Of a stretch of 64,000 nucleotides of DNA, positions 8,247 through 17,758 are shown piece after piece. The notes under the pieces were generated by a model that saw only the letters and a list, made by a program, of their open reading frames with translations, was not told the origin of the DNA and did no database searches. Within the stretch, counting starts at the first letter, position 1, and every line of letters begins with the position of its first letter. A program made the translations under genes and the position numbers. The stretch lies in NCBI RefSeq assembly GCF_010686685.1, contig NZ_JAAGWD010000001.1, positions 372,001 through 436,000 on the forward strand, in the 5' to 3' direction. Origin of the DNA: Pontibacter burrus (GTDB taxonomy: Bacteria; Bacteroidota; Bacteroidia; Cytophagales; Hymenobacteraceae).

Positions 8247-9649
8247 TATTGTTTCAGGGTATAGGTGTTAGGCAATCCCGCAGACTTGTATCCATCAAAT
8301 ACGGTTGGCAGCTTATACTGTAGCTCCTGCATCAGGGTATCATCAGCTATAATATAAGTGGGTCGTTCGTTTCTGAAGTTCTGATAGATCTGGTAAACAG
8401 CATCGTATTCATTTAACCTGCCAAAATGCCGCTGCGCAAGTTGCCAGTTCAGGTACGGAGTAGCTGGCTTGTTATGCAGGTAATAGCGCGTATCAGGGCC
8501 AAGAACCAATACACGCTCATTGCGAATGGTTTCAGGAATGTCAGTGTCGGTAATGAGCTGCGTATCGGCTAGCTGAAGGATAGGATTTAAGCCCAATACA
8601 TCCCGGTAACGCACAAGCAGCGTGGCAACAAGTAAAAGAGAAAATGCCAGATTAATCATCCAGCGCTTCATGTTGCCTGTAAAAAGGTACTCGCTGAAAT
8701 AGGCAATGGCCGGGAGCAAGAGCACAAAAATGTTGGCTGAAATCTCCTCGCTGGAGATACATAAAAGTAGAGCCACCAAAAGCCATACCCACATTACCTG
8801 CTGAAATTTAACCTGAAAAACCAGGCGCTGTGGTAGTGACAACGATGATAACACAGAAAACACCAGCACAAGAAGAGGCAGTAGCATAAGCTTGGCAAGG
8901 TCGGCAGGTGGTAGCGCAAACGCTACATTAAACTGCCATGGCCTGAACAGGTGTAGAGCCAGAAATTCATCCAGCGTGTTTGTGTAAAAGTAAAAGGTTA
9001 GCAGTACGGCATAAGGGAACAGGAAGCCGCACAACATCAACAGAATGCTTCTGAAGGTATTGGATGCAAACAGTACAACCGCGAAAATACCTACCAGCAT
9101 GTACAGGCTCAGAGGCAGGTAGCACATTGCTGCCAGACCAAGAATGAAACCCCCAACAAATAAACGGTTATTTTCAATCCCCTCACGCGAAACAGTAATC
9201 AGGTAAGGTAGCGAAAGTATAACAAATGTATGCCCTATCAATAAAGGTGTAAGCATACTTAACTCATAGGTAACACTTCCCATTAGCAGGTATAGCAGAG
9301 CCGGAATGTAGCTTTTATTAGCATAAACCTGATACCGGTTGAGAATAGAATTTAATGCCAGTGCCTGAAGCAACAGCAGCGAAATGGCAACGATACGGTA
9401 AGCCAGTACCGAGCGACCAGACACAAGATCGATCAGCCAGTATACCATGGCAGATAGCGGGGCTGTATCATCGTAAAGCTGCTTATACATGGTAAACCCA
9501 TCAGCAAGACGCTCCCCTATCAACATGAAGTAAAACTCTTGCATTGTGCCTGCTGTAAGCATCAGATAAAGAGGCAACTGAATAGCCAGAAAGAGCAACA
9601 CCAGCAGGAATAAACGGGAAGGCAGAATGCTTCTGAAGTAACTTACCAA
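8246..9649 (-). CDS. multi-spanning membrane protein, GT-C glycosyltransferase-like
   Basis: 467 residues with about ten hydrophobic helices and a soluble C-terminal ~100 residues. The first loop (GERLADGFTMYKQLYDDTAPLS) and the following helix with ...VLAYRI resemble the luminal acidic loop and R-terminated helix of GT-C enzymes (ArnT/PMT families), which transfer sugars from polyprenyl phosphates on the outer side of the inner membrane. The family assignment is inferred from layout, because no strongly diagnostic motif is present. It stands alone on the minus strand, convergent with rpiB and divergent from rbfA. Confidence 0.55.
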   Translation of the reverse strand: MVSYFRSILPSRLFLLVLLFLAIQLPLYLMLTAGTMQEFYFMLIGERLADGFTMYKQLYDDTAPLSAMVYWLIDLVSGRSVLAYRIVAISLLLLQALALNSILNRYQVYANKSYIPALLYLLMGSVTYELSMLTPLLIGHTFVILSLPYLITVSREGIENNRLFVGGFILGLAAMCYLPLSLYMLVGIFAVVLFASNTFRSILLMLCGFLFPYAVLLTFYFYTNTLDEFLALHLFRPWQFNVAFALPPADLAKLMLLPLLVLVFSVLSSLSLPQRLVFQVKFQQVMWVWLLVALLLCISSEEISANIFVLLLPAIAYFSEYLFTGNMKRWMINLAFSLLLVATLLVRYRDVLGLNPILQLADTQLITDTDIPETIRNERVLVLGPDTRYYLHNKPATPYLNWQLAQRHFGRLNEYDAVYQIYQNFRNERPTYIIADDTLMQELQYKLPTVFDGYKSAGLPNTYTLKQ

Positions 9650-9751
9650 GGAAAGAGTGAGTTAGAGAGAACTATAAACCAATAGCACCCGAAATGAATA
9701 AGGCGCTTTTGGGGTAAAAATGCGAAATAAATATGATATTTGCATCTTGGT

Positions 9752-10162
9752 ATGGAAAGTAAAAGACAACAGAAATTCTCACGCCTGATACAAAAGGAAC
9801 TGGCTGAAGTATTCCAGAGAGAGACTACACACCTTTTTGGCGGCTCTTATATCTCGGTTAGTGCGGTTCGGGTTTCGCCGGACCTGGGACTGGCACGTGT
9901 ATACCTGAGCCTGATGATGACCCCAAATAAGGAAGAACTGCTTCAGGAAATCAGGGTAAATTTAAAAACAATACGGCACCACCTGGCGCAGCGCATTAAA
10001 AGCCAGGTTCGCATAATACCGGAGCTGGTGTTTTATATGGATGATACAGCAGAATATGCTGCAAACATTGATAAACTTTTTGATGGAATTGAAATTCCGC
10101 CAGCCGATAAAGACTACGATACCGACGATTATATCGAAGACATCGACAACGATCATAAATAG
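9752..10162 (+). CDS. rbfA: 30S ribosome-binding factor A
   Basis: 136 residues with a KH-like fold. The start ESKRQQKFSRLIQKELAEVF and the core ISVSAVRVSPDLGLARVYLS are family-typical, and the tail is acidic. RbfA binds the 5' helix of 16S rRNA and is needed for 30S maturation and growth in the cold. I use ATG 9752. The frame extends to a TTG at 9740, but that lies in a promoter-like GATATTTG (9735-9742, one mismatch to TAnnTTTG), which would give a leader of only a few bases. It is followed at 21 bp by a methyltransferase and then a permease, probably one operon. Confidence 0.95.
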   Translation: MESKRQQKFSRLIQKELAEVFQRETTHLFGGSYISVSAVRVSPDLGLARVYLSLMMTPNKEELLQEIRVNLKTIRHHLAQRIKSQVRIIPELVFYMDDTAEYAANIDKLFDGIEIPPADKDYDTDDYIEDIDNDHK

Positions 10163-10183
10163 CCATAGTTTCGCTTCACCCTT

Positions 10184-10993
10184 ATGCAATACGACCCGAT
10201 AAAGCGGGTGCTGGGCGATGTTTTTAACAAAACGCCTTTCCTGCGTCGTGTATTTTTTAACTTACTGGACCTGTTGCTACTGCGAACCTGGCATGTGCAC
10301 AAAGAACTGCGGCAGTGGGCTGCAAAACGCCGTGGACAGGAGCATTGCATTTTAGATGCTGGTGCCGGCTTCGGGCAGTACACGTACCATCTGTCCGGAA
10401 TGAGCCCGAAGTGGAACATACTGGCGGTAGATGTAAAAGAAGAACAGGTTTCAGATAATAACCAGTTCATGCGTGCACTTGGACGACAGAACGTGCAATT
10501 CAAAATTGCTGACCTCGTCCATTTCCGTCAGCCTGATAGCTATGACCTTATTCTTTCAGTGGATGTGATGGAGCACATTCTGGAAGATGTGGAAGTGTTC
10601 GAGAACTTTCATGCATCGTTGCGTAAAGGTGGAATGCTTGTTATCTCGACCCCGTCAGACCAGGGTGGCTCTGATGTGCATGGCGACGACGAAACATCTT
10701 TTATTGAGGAACACGTACGCGACGGATACAACATAAACGAGATACAGGAGAAACTACGCAGTGCGGGTTTTAGCAAAATAGATGCACGCTACTCGTATGG
10801 CAAGCCCGGGCAAATCTCCTGGCGACTGTCTATGAAGTACCCGATGCTGATGCTGAATACTTCCAAACTGTTCTTTATCGTGCTACCGTTTTATTACCTG
10901 CTTACCTTCCCGTTCAGCCTTGTACTAAACTGGATGGATGTAAACAACCACCATAAATCAGGTACCGGGTTAATTGTAAAAGCCTGGAAGTAA
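10184..10993 (+). CDS. class I SAM-dependent methyltransferase with hydrophobic C-terminal segment
   Basis: 269 residues. The SAM-binding motif I is ILDAGAGFGQYT (~60-71), with an acidic residue after the second strand (AVDVKEE) and the post-I region YDLILSVDVMEHI. A hydrophobic stretch near 225-250 (LFFIVLPFYYLLTFPFSLVL) suggests membrane association. The UbiE/COQ5-like core does not reveal the substrate. It lies between rbfA and a LolC/E-like permease gene. Confidence 0.8.
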   Translation: MQYDPIKRVLGDVFNKTPFLRRVFFNLLDLLLLRTWHVHKELRQWAAKRRGQEHCILDAGAGFGQYTYHLSGMSPKWNILAVDVKEEQVSDNNQFMRALGRQNVQFKIADLVHFRQPDSYDLILSVDVMEHILEDVEVFENFHASLRKGGMLVISTPSDQGGSDVHGDDETSFIEEHVRDGYNINEIQEKLRSAGFSKIDARYSYGKPGQISWRLSMKYPMLMLNTSKLFFIVLPFYYLLTFPFSLVLNWMDVNNHHKSGTGLIVKAWK

Positions 10994-11096
10994 TTGATTG
11001 TTAATTGTTAAATTGTTGATTGCTGTTTTAGTATTAGCTATAGTTCGGTCTAACATAAAACAGAGAATGATGAACAATCAGCAATAAAAGCTAAAA

Positions 11097-12320
11097 ATGA
11101 ACGTCCCTTTTCTCATAGCAAAGCGGTACTTCTTCTCTAAAAAGAAGCGGAACATCATCAGCATTATTTCCAATATTGCGATGATAGGCGTAGCTGTGGG
11201 TTCTATGGCGCTCATTATTGTTTTATCTGTATTCAACGGCCTGGAAGACCTGATACGGAAGATTTACTCCAGCTTCGATCCGGACCTGAAGATCTCTATA
11301 GTTGAGGGGAAAGCATTTGAGACAGATACGGAGTTTATGAACCGCATTCGTAAGATGCCGGGAGTAGCTGTAGTTTCTGAAGTGATAGAAGATAATGCCT
11401 TACTGCGCTACAACGACCGGCAAATGGTCGTTAAGATGAAAGGTGTAAGTGAGAACTTCTTCCAGCAAAACGATATTGATACTTCAGTGGTGGAGGGTAG
11501 CCACCAGCTGATTCATAACGACAACTACTATGCGCTTGTAGGCCGTGGCGTACAATACCAGCTCTCGATTAAAACGGGCAGCCAGTTTGTGCCGATGCAA
11601 TTCCTGTATCCGCGCAACACCAAGTTCAACCCTATGAACCCAGAAGGTGCCTTTAACAGTTTGCCTATACTTCCGGGAGGTGTTTTTGCAATTGAGCGAC
11701 AGTATGACGATGCCTATGTGTTTGTGCCGCTCAACTATGCAGCCGAACTAATGGAATACGGCCGGAAACGTACAGCCCTTGAAATAAAGGTAGCGGAAGG
11801 CTATCGTATTGAACAGGTAAAGCGCTCGCTGCAGGAGTTGCTTGGGCCAAAGTTCAGGGTACAGAACAGCGACGAACAGCATACCAGCCTTTTGCGTGCT
11901 GTAAAAGTTGAGAAGCTGTTTGTATTCGTAACATTTGCCTTTATTCTTTTTATCGCTTCGCTTAATATTTTCTTCTCCCTCTCGATGCTGGTGATAGACA
12001 AGAAGAAAGACATTGCCATACTTGCCTCGATGGGCGCAACAGCTACAACTATAAGGAATATCTTTCTATTTGAAGGTGCGCTTGTCGCGTTTATCGGCGC
12101 AGCTTATGGGTTATCGCTGGGGATGCTGGTATGTAACCTGCAGCAAACCTTTGGCCTGGTAAGCATGGGCATGGCCACATCCCTGATCGAGGCATATCCC
12201 GTTAAAATGGAGATAGAAGATTTTATCCTCACAGGTGTGGCCATTATCGTCATCACGCTGCTTGTTTCTATCAGGCCGGCTAACAAGGCAGCTGCCATGT
12301 CTGTTACCGAAAATATATAA
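11097..12320 (+). CDS. ABC transporter permease, LolC/LolE (FtsX/MacB) type
   Basis: 407 residues. There is one N-terminal membrane helix after a basic start (FSKKKRNIISIISNIAMIGVAVG), a periplasmic core domain of ~230 residues, then three helices carrying the FtsX fold (FVTFAFILFIASLNIFFSLSMLVI, KKKDIAILASMGA). This layout is that of the lipoprotein-releasing LolCE permeases. No ATPase gene is adjacent. The association with rbfA is common in Bacteroidota. The leader contains C-poor then G-poor tracts. Confidence 0.85.
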   Translation: MNVPFLIAKRYFFSKKKRNIISIISNIAMIGVAVGSMALIIVLSVFNGLEDLIRKIYSSFDPDLKISIVEGKAFETDTEFMNRIRKMPGVAVVSEVIEDNALLRYNDRQMVVKMKGVSENFFQQNDIDTSVVEGSHQLIHNDNYYALVGRGVQYQLSIKTGSQFVPMQFLYPRNTKFNPMNPEGAFNSLPILPGGVFAIERQYDDAYVFVPLNYAAELMEYGRKRTALEIKVAEGYRIEQVKRSLQELLGPKFRVQNSDEQHTSLLRAVKVEKLFVFVTFAFILFIASLNIFFSLSMLVIDKKKDIAILASMGATATTIRNIFLFEGALVAFIGAAYGLSLGMLVCNLQQTFGLVSMGMATSLIEAYPVKMEIEDFILTGVAIIVITLLVSIRPANKAAAMSVTENI

Positions 12321-12532
12321 CCCCTCCCCTCTCTACTGAATTTATACTTTCTATAGATACTACTATAAGGCACTTGTGGTAGAAAGACTGTAGTATGTCT
12401 GGTGTTAATAAACATTGGCCTGCTCATTCCTGTTATTGGCATAAATTATCCAAGCATACCTTCGAAAAGCCCCTTTTCAATAGGTTCTGACCGGAAAATT
12501 GGGTAAATTCGTAGTCCGAAATTGTATCTGGC

Positions 12533-15445
12533 ATGAATGTTAGCACCACACAGCCTTTTCAGGTAGTTTATTCCTTATTTGAGCATGAGTACCTCGGCTT
12601 CCTTTTTGAATCTTTTGTAGTTCAGATTAATACACGTGGACAGCTAACTTTCCAGCACCAGAACGTTTCTAGTAAGAATGCGGATGAGTTTGCATCCCGT
12701 CTTGATGCAGATGATTTTAAACTGATACAGCTCATTGACCAGATACAGCAGGATGCTGTTATAAAGAAGTTCTCTCCCAAACGACTATCTGTTGTTGATT
12801 TTTTCCTGAAAGTGTATGACGCTGAAAAAGGCGATAAGCCGCTGCAGGAAAAGATAAACCAATATGTGCAGGCGCGCATGGGTAAGATAATGGAGCTGTT
12901 GCGCGACAAGCAGGTTTTTGTAATGGGCAAAGACGGAGAGCCTACCTGGAAAAAGCTTTCTTTCGCTCCTGAAAAAGCCTCAGTACTCTTCCACTTCCGT
13001 CGTAACGAAGACAATACCCATTACTTCCCAACTATAAAATATGCCGGCCAGAAGCTGGAGTTCATGTACAAAAATGCAGCGCTGATCTGCTACGAACCTG
13101 CCTGGCTGATGCTGAACGACATAATCTACAGTTTTGAAAAGGGAATTGACGGCAAAAAGCTGCAACCGTTCCTGAACAGGAAGTTTATAGCGATACCACG
13201 CAGCATTGAAGAAAACTACTATCGCGTATTTGTTACCCAACTGGTTGAAACAGCTGATGTGTATGCCAAAGGGTTTGAAATCCGGACTGATAAGTACACC
13301 CCTAAACCACAACTGTTATTCTCTAATATAAAAGCGGCGAACGTGCCGGAATTATTTGCAGATGCTATAACAGACCGTGAGCCGGACAAGATCTTGTTTG
13401 AGCTGAGTTATGTTTATGGTAAGAGTATAGTATCAGCCGCCGAAGCTAAAAAGGTGAGCGTTGACCTTGAGAAAACAGCAGAGTCTTATATTTTTCATAG
13501 GCTTACGCGCGATACAACACGTGAAAAGGAAATATGCAAGGAGCTTGGTAAACGCGGGCTTGAATTGAAGGCAGGCAGAACGGTGATGGAAAAGGGGGCT
13601 GCCGTAGCCTGGCTGGCTGCTAATTTACCTGAACTGGAAAGCAAGGACTATACAATCAAACAATCAGATAAGAGCGGCAAACATTACTTTATAGGTGATG
13701 TAGCCGTTGAAGTAGGCATAACCGAGAATAATGACTGGTTCGATATTTATGGTATAGTTCGTTTCGGTGAGTTTGAGATACCGTTTATTAAACTCAAAAA
13801 CCACATTCTGACCAAAAACAATGAGTTTATTTTGCCTAACGGGCAGGTGGGTATTATACCTGATGAGTGGTTTACGCAATACATAGAACTGTTTGCCTTT
13901 GCTGAAGGCGACGAGCAGCTAAAACTACGCAGGCACCACATGGCATTGGTAAACGACCTGCAGAACGGTAACCTGGCTACCGTAACCATGAACCGAAAGC
14001 TGGAGAAGCTGCGCGAGTTCGAAACTATAGAAGATCAACCAATGCCGGCAGGCTTTGTAGGTGAGTTGCGCCCTTACCAGAAGGCAGGATACAACTGGCT
14101 GCATTTTGTGCAAAACTATAAGTTTGGCGGTTGTTTGGCCGATGACATGGGCCTTGGTAAAACCGTGCAGACGCTGGCCATGCTGCAGCGACGCAAAGAG
14201 AACGGAGCTGAAAGCGCATCTTTGCTGGTGATGCCTACCTCACTGGTTTATAACTGGCTGAATGAGGCACAGAAGTTTACGCCTAACCTGCGCATCCTGA
14301 ACTATACAGGTACTTACCGCGAGAAAAACGTGGCTCTATTCTCTGAATATGATGTCGTACTTACCTCTTATGGCATTATGCGTCTGGATGCAGAGCTACT
14401 CAAAACGTACTATTTCGATTATATCATCCTGGATGAGTCGCAGGCTATCAAGAACCCGGACTCTACTACATCGCGCTCGGTGAGGGAACTGAAAGCACGG
14501 CACCGTCTTATACTAACCGGTACGCCTGTAGAGAACAGCACTATGGATCTGTGGGCGCAAATGTCGTTCATTAACCCGGGCCTGCTTGGCAACCAGCACT
14601 TCTTCCGGAATGAATTCCTGAAACCGATTGAAAAGGACAAGGATGAGCATAAGACACGCCGGCTGCATGCACTAATAAAACCTTTTATATTGCGCAGGCA
14701 TAAGTCGCAGGTGGCAAAAGAACTGCCTGAAAAAATAGAGCATACCACCTTCTGTAAGATGACAGAGGAACAGGAGCTTGCCTACGAAGAAACCAAGTCC
14801 TACTATAGAAATAAAATTCTGAAGAGCCTGGAAGAGAACGGGCCGGGGAATACCCAGTTCATGCTTTTGCAGGGCCTTACCAAACTACGGCAGATCGCCA
14901 ACCACCCACTCATGACCGACCCTGGGTACGAAGGTAGTTCCGGTAAACTGAAGGAAGTGATTCACAAAACCAGGGATGTGGTAAGCAAGGGTCACAAGGT
15001 GTTGATATTCAGTCAATTTGTGAAGCACCTGGAAATAATTAAGCGCTCGCTGGATAAGCGGGATATTAGCTATACGTACCTGGATGGTAATACCAAAAAC
15101 CGCCACGAGCAGGTAGAACGTTTCCAGAAGGATGAAACGATACAGGTGTTCCTGATCTCGCTGAAGGCTGGTGGTGTGGGGCTTAACCTAACAGCAGCAG
15201 ACTATGTGTTTATCCTGGACCCATGGTGGAACCCGGCTGTAGAAGCGCAGGCCGTAGACCGTGCACACCGTATCGGGCAGCAGAATACGGTATTTACTTA
15301 CAAGTTTATTACTAAAGATTCGGTAGAAGAGAAGATACTGGCCCTACAGAACCGTAAGCTACAGCTGGTAACTGACCTGATAAGCACCGATGAAACTATA
15401 ATGAAGAGCCTGACAAAAGAAGATATAGACAATCTGTTGAGCTAA
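12533..15445 (+). CDS. SNF2-family DNA-dependent ATPase/helicase
   Basis: 970 residues. A ~500-residue N-terminal region without recognisable domain is followed by the two RecA-like lobes: motif I LADDMGLGKTVQTLAML (~545), motif II LDESQAIKNPDS (~633), motif III LTGTPVENS, LRRHKSQV, and motifs V-VI KAGGVGLNLTAADYV...DPWWNPAVEAQAVDRAHRIGQ. Bacterial SNF2 proteins of this type remodel protein-DNA or polymerase complexes (HepA/RapA group), and the function here is unknown. No methyltransferase or nuclease genes are adjacent, so a defence role (DISARM/restriction-like) is not suggested. Confidence 0.9.
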   Translation: MNVSTTQPFQVVYSLFEHEYLGFLFESFVVQINTRGQLTFQHQNVSSKNADEFASRLDADDFKLIQLIDQIQQDAVIKKFSPKRLSVVDFFLKVYDAEKGDKPLQEKINQYVQARMGKIMELLRDKQVFVMGKDGEPTWKKLSFAPEKASVLFHFRRNEDNTHYFPTIKYAGQKLEFMYKNAALICYEPAWLMLNDIIYSFEKGIDGKKLQPFLNRKFIAIPRSIEENYYRVFVTQLVETADVYAKGFEIRTDKYTPKPQLLFSNIKAANVPELFADAITDREPDKILFELSYVYGKSIVSAAEAKKVSVDLEKTAESYIFHRLTRDTTREKEICKELGKRGLELKAGRTVMEKGAAVAWLAANLPELESKDYTIKQSDKSGKHYFIGDVAVEVGITENNDWFDIYGIVRFGEFEIPFIKLKNHILTKNNEFILPNGQVGIIPDEWFTQYIELFAFAEGDEQLKLRRHHMALVNDLQNGNLATVTMNRKLEKLREFETIEDQPMPAGFVGELRPYQKAGYNWLHFVQNYKFGGCLADDMGLGKTVQTLAMLQRRKENGAESASLLVMPTSLVYNWLNEAQKFTPNLRILNYTGTYREKNVALFSEYDVVLTSYGIMRLDAELLKTYYFDYIILDESQAIKNPDSTTSRSVRELKARHRLILTGTPVENSTMDLWAQMSFINPGLLGNQHFFRNEFLKPIEKDKDEHKTRRLHALIKPFILRRHKSQVAKELPEKIEHTTFCKMTEEQELAYEETKSYYRNKILKSLEENGPGNTQFMLLQGLTKLRQIANHPLMTDPGYEGSSGKLKEVIHKTRDVVSKGHKVLIFSQFVKHLEIIKRSLDKRDISYTYLDGNTKNRHEQVERFQKDETIQVFLISLKAGGVGLNLTAADYVFILDPWWNPAVEAQAVDRAHRIGQQNTVFTYKFITKDSVEEKILALQNRKLQLVTDLISTDETIMKSLTKEDIDNLLS

Positions 15446-15477
15446 TGATTGCTAATCGTTGATTGCTGAAATTCTAA

Positions 15478-15521
15478 ACAAAAACGCTGCTGCAACTATA
15501 GTTATAGCAGCGTTTTTGTTT
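15478..15521 (+). terminator. intrinsic terminator after the SNF2 gene
   Basis: 14-bp stem ACAAAAACGCTGCT/AGCAGCGTTTTTGT. The loop holds a complete AACTATAGTT palindrome (15494-15503), one of the iterated motifs of this genome. Confidence 0.9.
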
Positions 15522-15571
15522 GCCTGTGCTATAACTTTTATAGTTGGAAGAGGTTATTCTTCATGTAACAA

Positions 15572-15643
15572 TTTGTCATCCTTGTGTTAGGAGAGATCGA
15601 TTTTAAGCTGTATTAGATTTCTCGCTGCGCTCGAAATGACAAA
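15572..15643. repeat. 72-bp intergenic repeat element with 8-bp terminal inverted repeats
   Basis: Bounded by TTTGTCAT and ATGACAAA. The right part, TCTCGCTGCGCTCGAAATGACA, resembles an intergenic repeat I know to be widespread in Bacteroidota genomes. Part of the left end (TGTCATCCT) recurs at 51996. The apparent ATG start of the downstream gene belongs to this element. Confidence 0.55.
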
Positions 15644-15689
15644 GTATGTTTTGAATAAAAATCAACAACCATCAACTAACAATCAAACC

Positions 15690-16130
15690 GTGCGGCTGCA
15701 TCTTAAAACGAACGTAAGACAAAACTATAGACAGGTGTTTGATGCATTTGATGAACAGCTGTTCCGGAAACTTGCCCCGCCCTATCCTAAACTAAAGTTG
15801 CTGCGCTTCGACGGTTCTGAGCCCGGCGATGTGGTGGAAGTTGAATTACGGACGGGTGTCAAATCCTTCCGCTGGACCAGCCTGATTACAGAAAGAACTA
15901 TAACCGACACCGAAGCATATTTTATAGATCAGGGACAAGTGTTGCCACCTCCTCTGAAACTATGGCACCACAAACACCTGGTAACAAAAGCTGGTTCAGA
16001 CGCTGTCATTCACGATATCATCACATACCAAACCAGCTCTAAGCTGCTGGATTTACTGCTTTACCCGTTTATGCTGGCAGGTTTTGGGATGCGTGGCCCT
16101 GTTTACAGGAGAATATTCGGGAAAGTGTAA
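15690..16130 (+). CDS. SRPBCC-fold (START-like) ligand-binding protein
   Basis: 146 residues from the GTG at 15690. The frame is open from an ATG at 15636, but that ATG is the inverted end of a repeat element and the next 36 bases are a G-free leader typical of this genome, so I prefer GTG (protein starting VRLHLKTNVRQNYRQVFDAF). Helix-grip proteins of this kind bind hydrophobic ligands, and one commonly sits beside crtD/cruF in Bacteroidota carotenoid clusters. A role in handling carotenoid or lipid intermediates is inference. It is followed by crtD after 149 bp. Confidence 0.7.
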   Translation: MRLHLKTNVRQNYRQVFDAFDEQLFRKLAPPYPKLKLLRFDGSEPGDVVEVELRTGVKSFRWTSLITERTITDTEAYFIDQGQVLPPPLKLWHHKHLVTKAGSDAVIHDIITYQTSSKLLDLLLYPFMLAGFGMRGPVYRRIFGKV

Positions 16131-16279
16131 GCTCTGTTTCCCCACTGGAAATAGAATATATATGGTGCAATTATAGAGATGATAGGATAACTACATTTTA
16201 CTATGAACACTCAGGTAAGATTGTTTCCCTAAACTTTTCTGCCCGATTTGAGTTAAGTGCACAAGTAAAGTAAACAGCA

Positions 16280-17758
16280 ATGGCAAATGCAGTAGTTATA
16301 GGAGCAGGTATCGGTGGTATAGCGACAAGCATACGCTTAGCCCTGAAGAACTATAGCGTAACTGTTTTTGAGGCAGCTGATACTTTTGGTGGCAAAATGC
16401 AGCAGTTCTGGTTGGGTAACTATAGGTTTGATGCCGGTCCCTCGCTTTTCACATTGCCGCATTTAGTAGATGAGCTGTTTACATTAGCTGGCCGTACCCC
16501 AGCCAATTACTTTACCTATAACCGCCTCGATCCCATTACTCATTACTTCTGGCCGGATGGCAGCCATGTGAAAGCCTATGCCGATGCCAGCAGGTTTGCA
16601 AACGAGGTAAACCAACAGCTGGGTGTGCCGCAGCAGGCAGTTTTAAAAGCGCTGGCCCGCAGCGAGCGGCTTTACAAAGGCACGGCAGATACTTTTCTGC
16701 ACAAGTCGTTGCACCGCCTGGATACGTATTTGAGTGCTGATGTGCTGAAATCATTGCAATGCCTTCCCGATCTGGGGTTAACGACCACAATGCATGAGGC
16801 CAATACGGCGCAGTTCTCAGATCACCGGTTTGTGCAACTGCTCGATCGGTTTGCTACTTACAATGGTTCTGATCCTTACCAGGCACCCGGTACGCTCAAC
16901 ATTATTCCGCACCTGGAGCATGGCATTGGCGCTTTTTACCCCGAAGGCGGTATTTATAGTATAGCCGCAAGCCTGGTGAAGCTGGCAGAAGAACTGGGTG
17001 TCACATTCAAATTTAATGAGCCCGTACAACAGATACTGACATCGGGTAAAACTATAAACGGGGTGGAAACCAGCCAGGCAAACTATAAAGCAGACGTAGT
17101 GGTGAGCAACATGGATATTGTGCCAACCTATAGGCGGTTGCTGCCAAACCATAAAGCACCGGAGCGTACGTTACAGCAACCACGTTCAAGTTCAGCCCTG
17201 ATTTTTTACTGGGGCATTAAAAGAGATTTTCCGCAGTTGCATGTGCATAACATCTTCTTCAGCGAGAACTATAAAACTGAATTTGAGCACATCTTTAAAT
17301 ACAAAACGATAAGCCCCGACCCAACTGTTTACATCAATATTACTTCTAAAGCTGATCCGCAGGATGCACCAGCTGGCGCAGAGAATTGGTTTGTGATGGT
17401 GAACGTGCCACATAACCAGGGGCAGAACTGGCAGCAGCTAACCTCTGAAACCCGGCAGGCAGTACTTCGGAAACTAAGTAACAGGCTAGGCAAAACTATA
17501 GAACCCCTGATAGAAGAAGAGCAGCTACTGGACCCCTTGCTGATAGAAGAGCGTACATCGTCGTATGCCGGGGCTTTATATGGCAGCAGCTCCAATAACC
17601 GGATGGCTGCCTTTTTGCGCCACCCAAACTATAGCAGTAGCATAAAAGGCCTGTATTTTTGTGGTGGCAGTGTGCACCCTGGCGGTGGAATACCGTTGTG
17701 CCTGCTTTCGGCTAAAATAGTTGGCGAGCTGGTGCCCGAACCTAACGTACATGTGTAA
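16280..17758 (+). CDS. crtD: carotenoid desaturase, probably 1'-hydroxycarotenoid 3',4'-desaturase
   Basis: 492-residue flavoprotein of the phytoene-desaturase family. The N-terminal FAD motif is VVIGAGIGGIATSIRLA (6-22) with VFEA after strand 2, and DAGPSLFTLP follows. The C-terminal FAD motif is FCGGSVHPGGGIPLCLLSAK. CrtI and CrtD are hard to tell apart by eye. I favour CrtD because the next gene, directly abutting (TAA|ATG), is CruF, which makes the 1'-hydroxy substrate, and no crtB lies beside it. Products of this branch are myxol/saproxanthin/flexixanthin-type pigments. It acts at the inner membrane. Confidence 0.75.
   Translation: MANAVVIGAGIGGIATSIRLALKNYSVTVFEAADTFGGKMQQFWLGNYRFDAGPSLFTLPHLVDELFTLAGRTPANYFTYNRLDPITHYFWPDGSHVKAYADASRFANEVNQQLGVPQQAVLKALARSERLYKGTADTFLHKSLHRLDTYLSADVLKSLQCLPDLGLTTTMHEANTAQFSDHRFVQLLDRFATYNGSDPYQAPGTLNIIPHLEHGIGAFYPEGGIYSIAASLVKLAEELGVTFKFNEPVQQILTSGKTINGVETSQANYKADVVVSNMDIVPTYRRLLPNHKAPERTLQQPRSSSALIFYWGIKRDFPQLHVHNIFFSENYKTEFEHIFKYKTISPDPTVYINITSKADPQDAPAGAENWFVMVNVPHNQGQNWQQLTSETRQAVLRKLSNRLGKTIEPLIEEEQLLDPLLIEERTSSYAGALYGSSSNNRMAAFLRHPNYSSSIKGLYFCGGSVHPGGGIPLCLLSAKIVGELVPEPNVHV

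Noticed and set aside
12533-15445. SNF2 gene as part of a defence island (DISARM or restriction-type)
   Set aside because: No methylase, nuclease or phospholipase-like partner is adjacent; neighbours are a permease and carotenoid genes.
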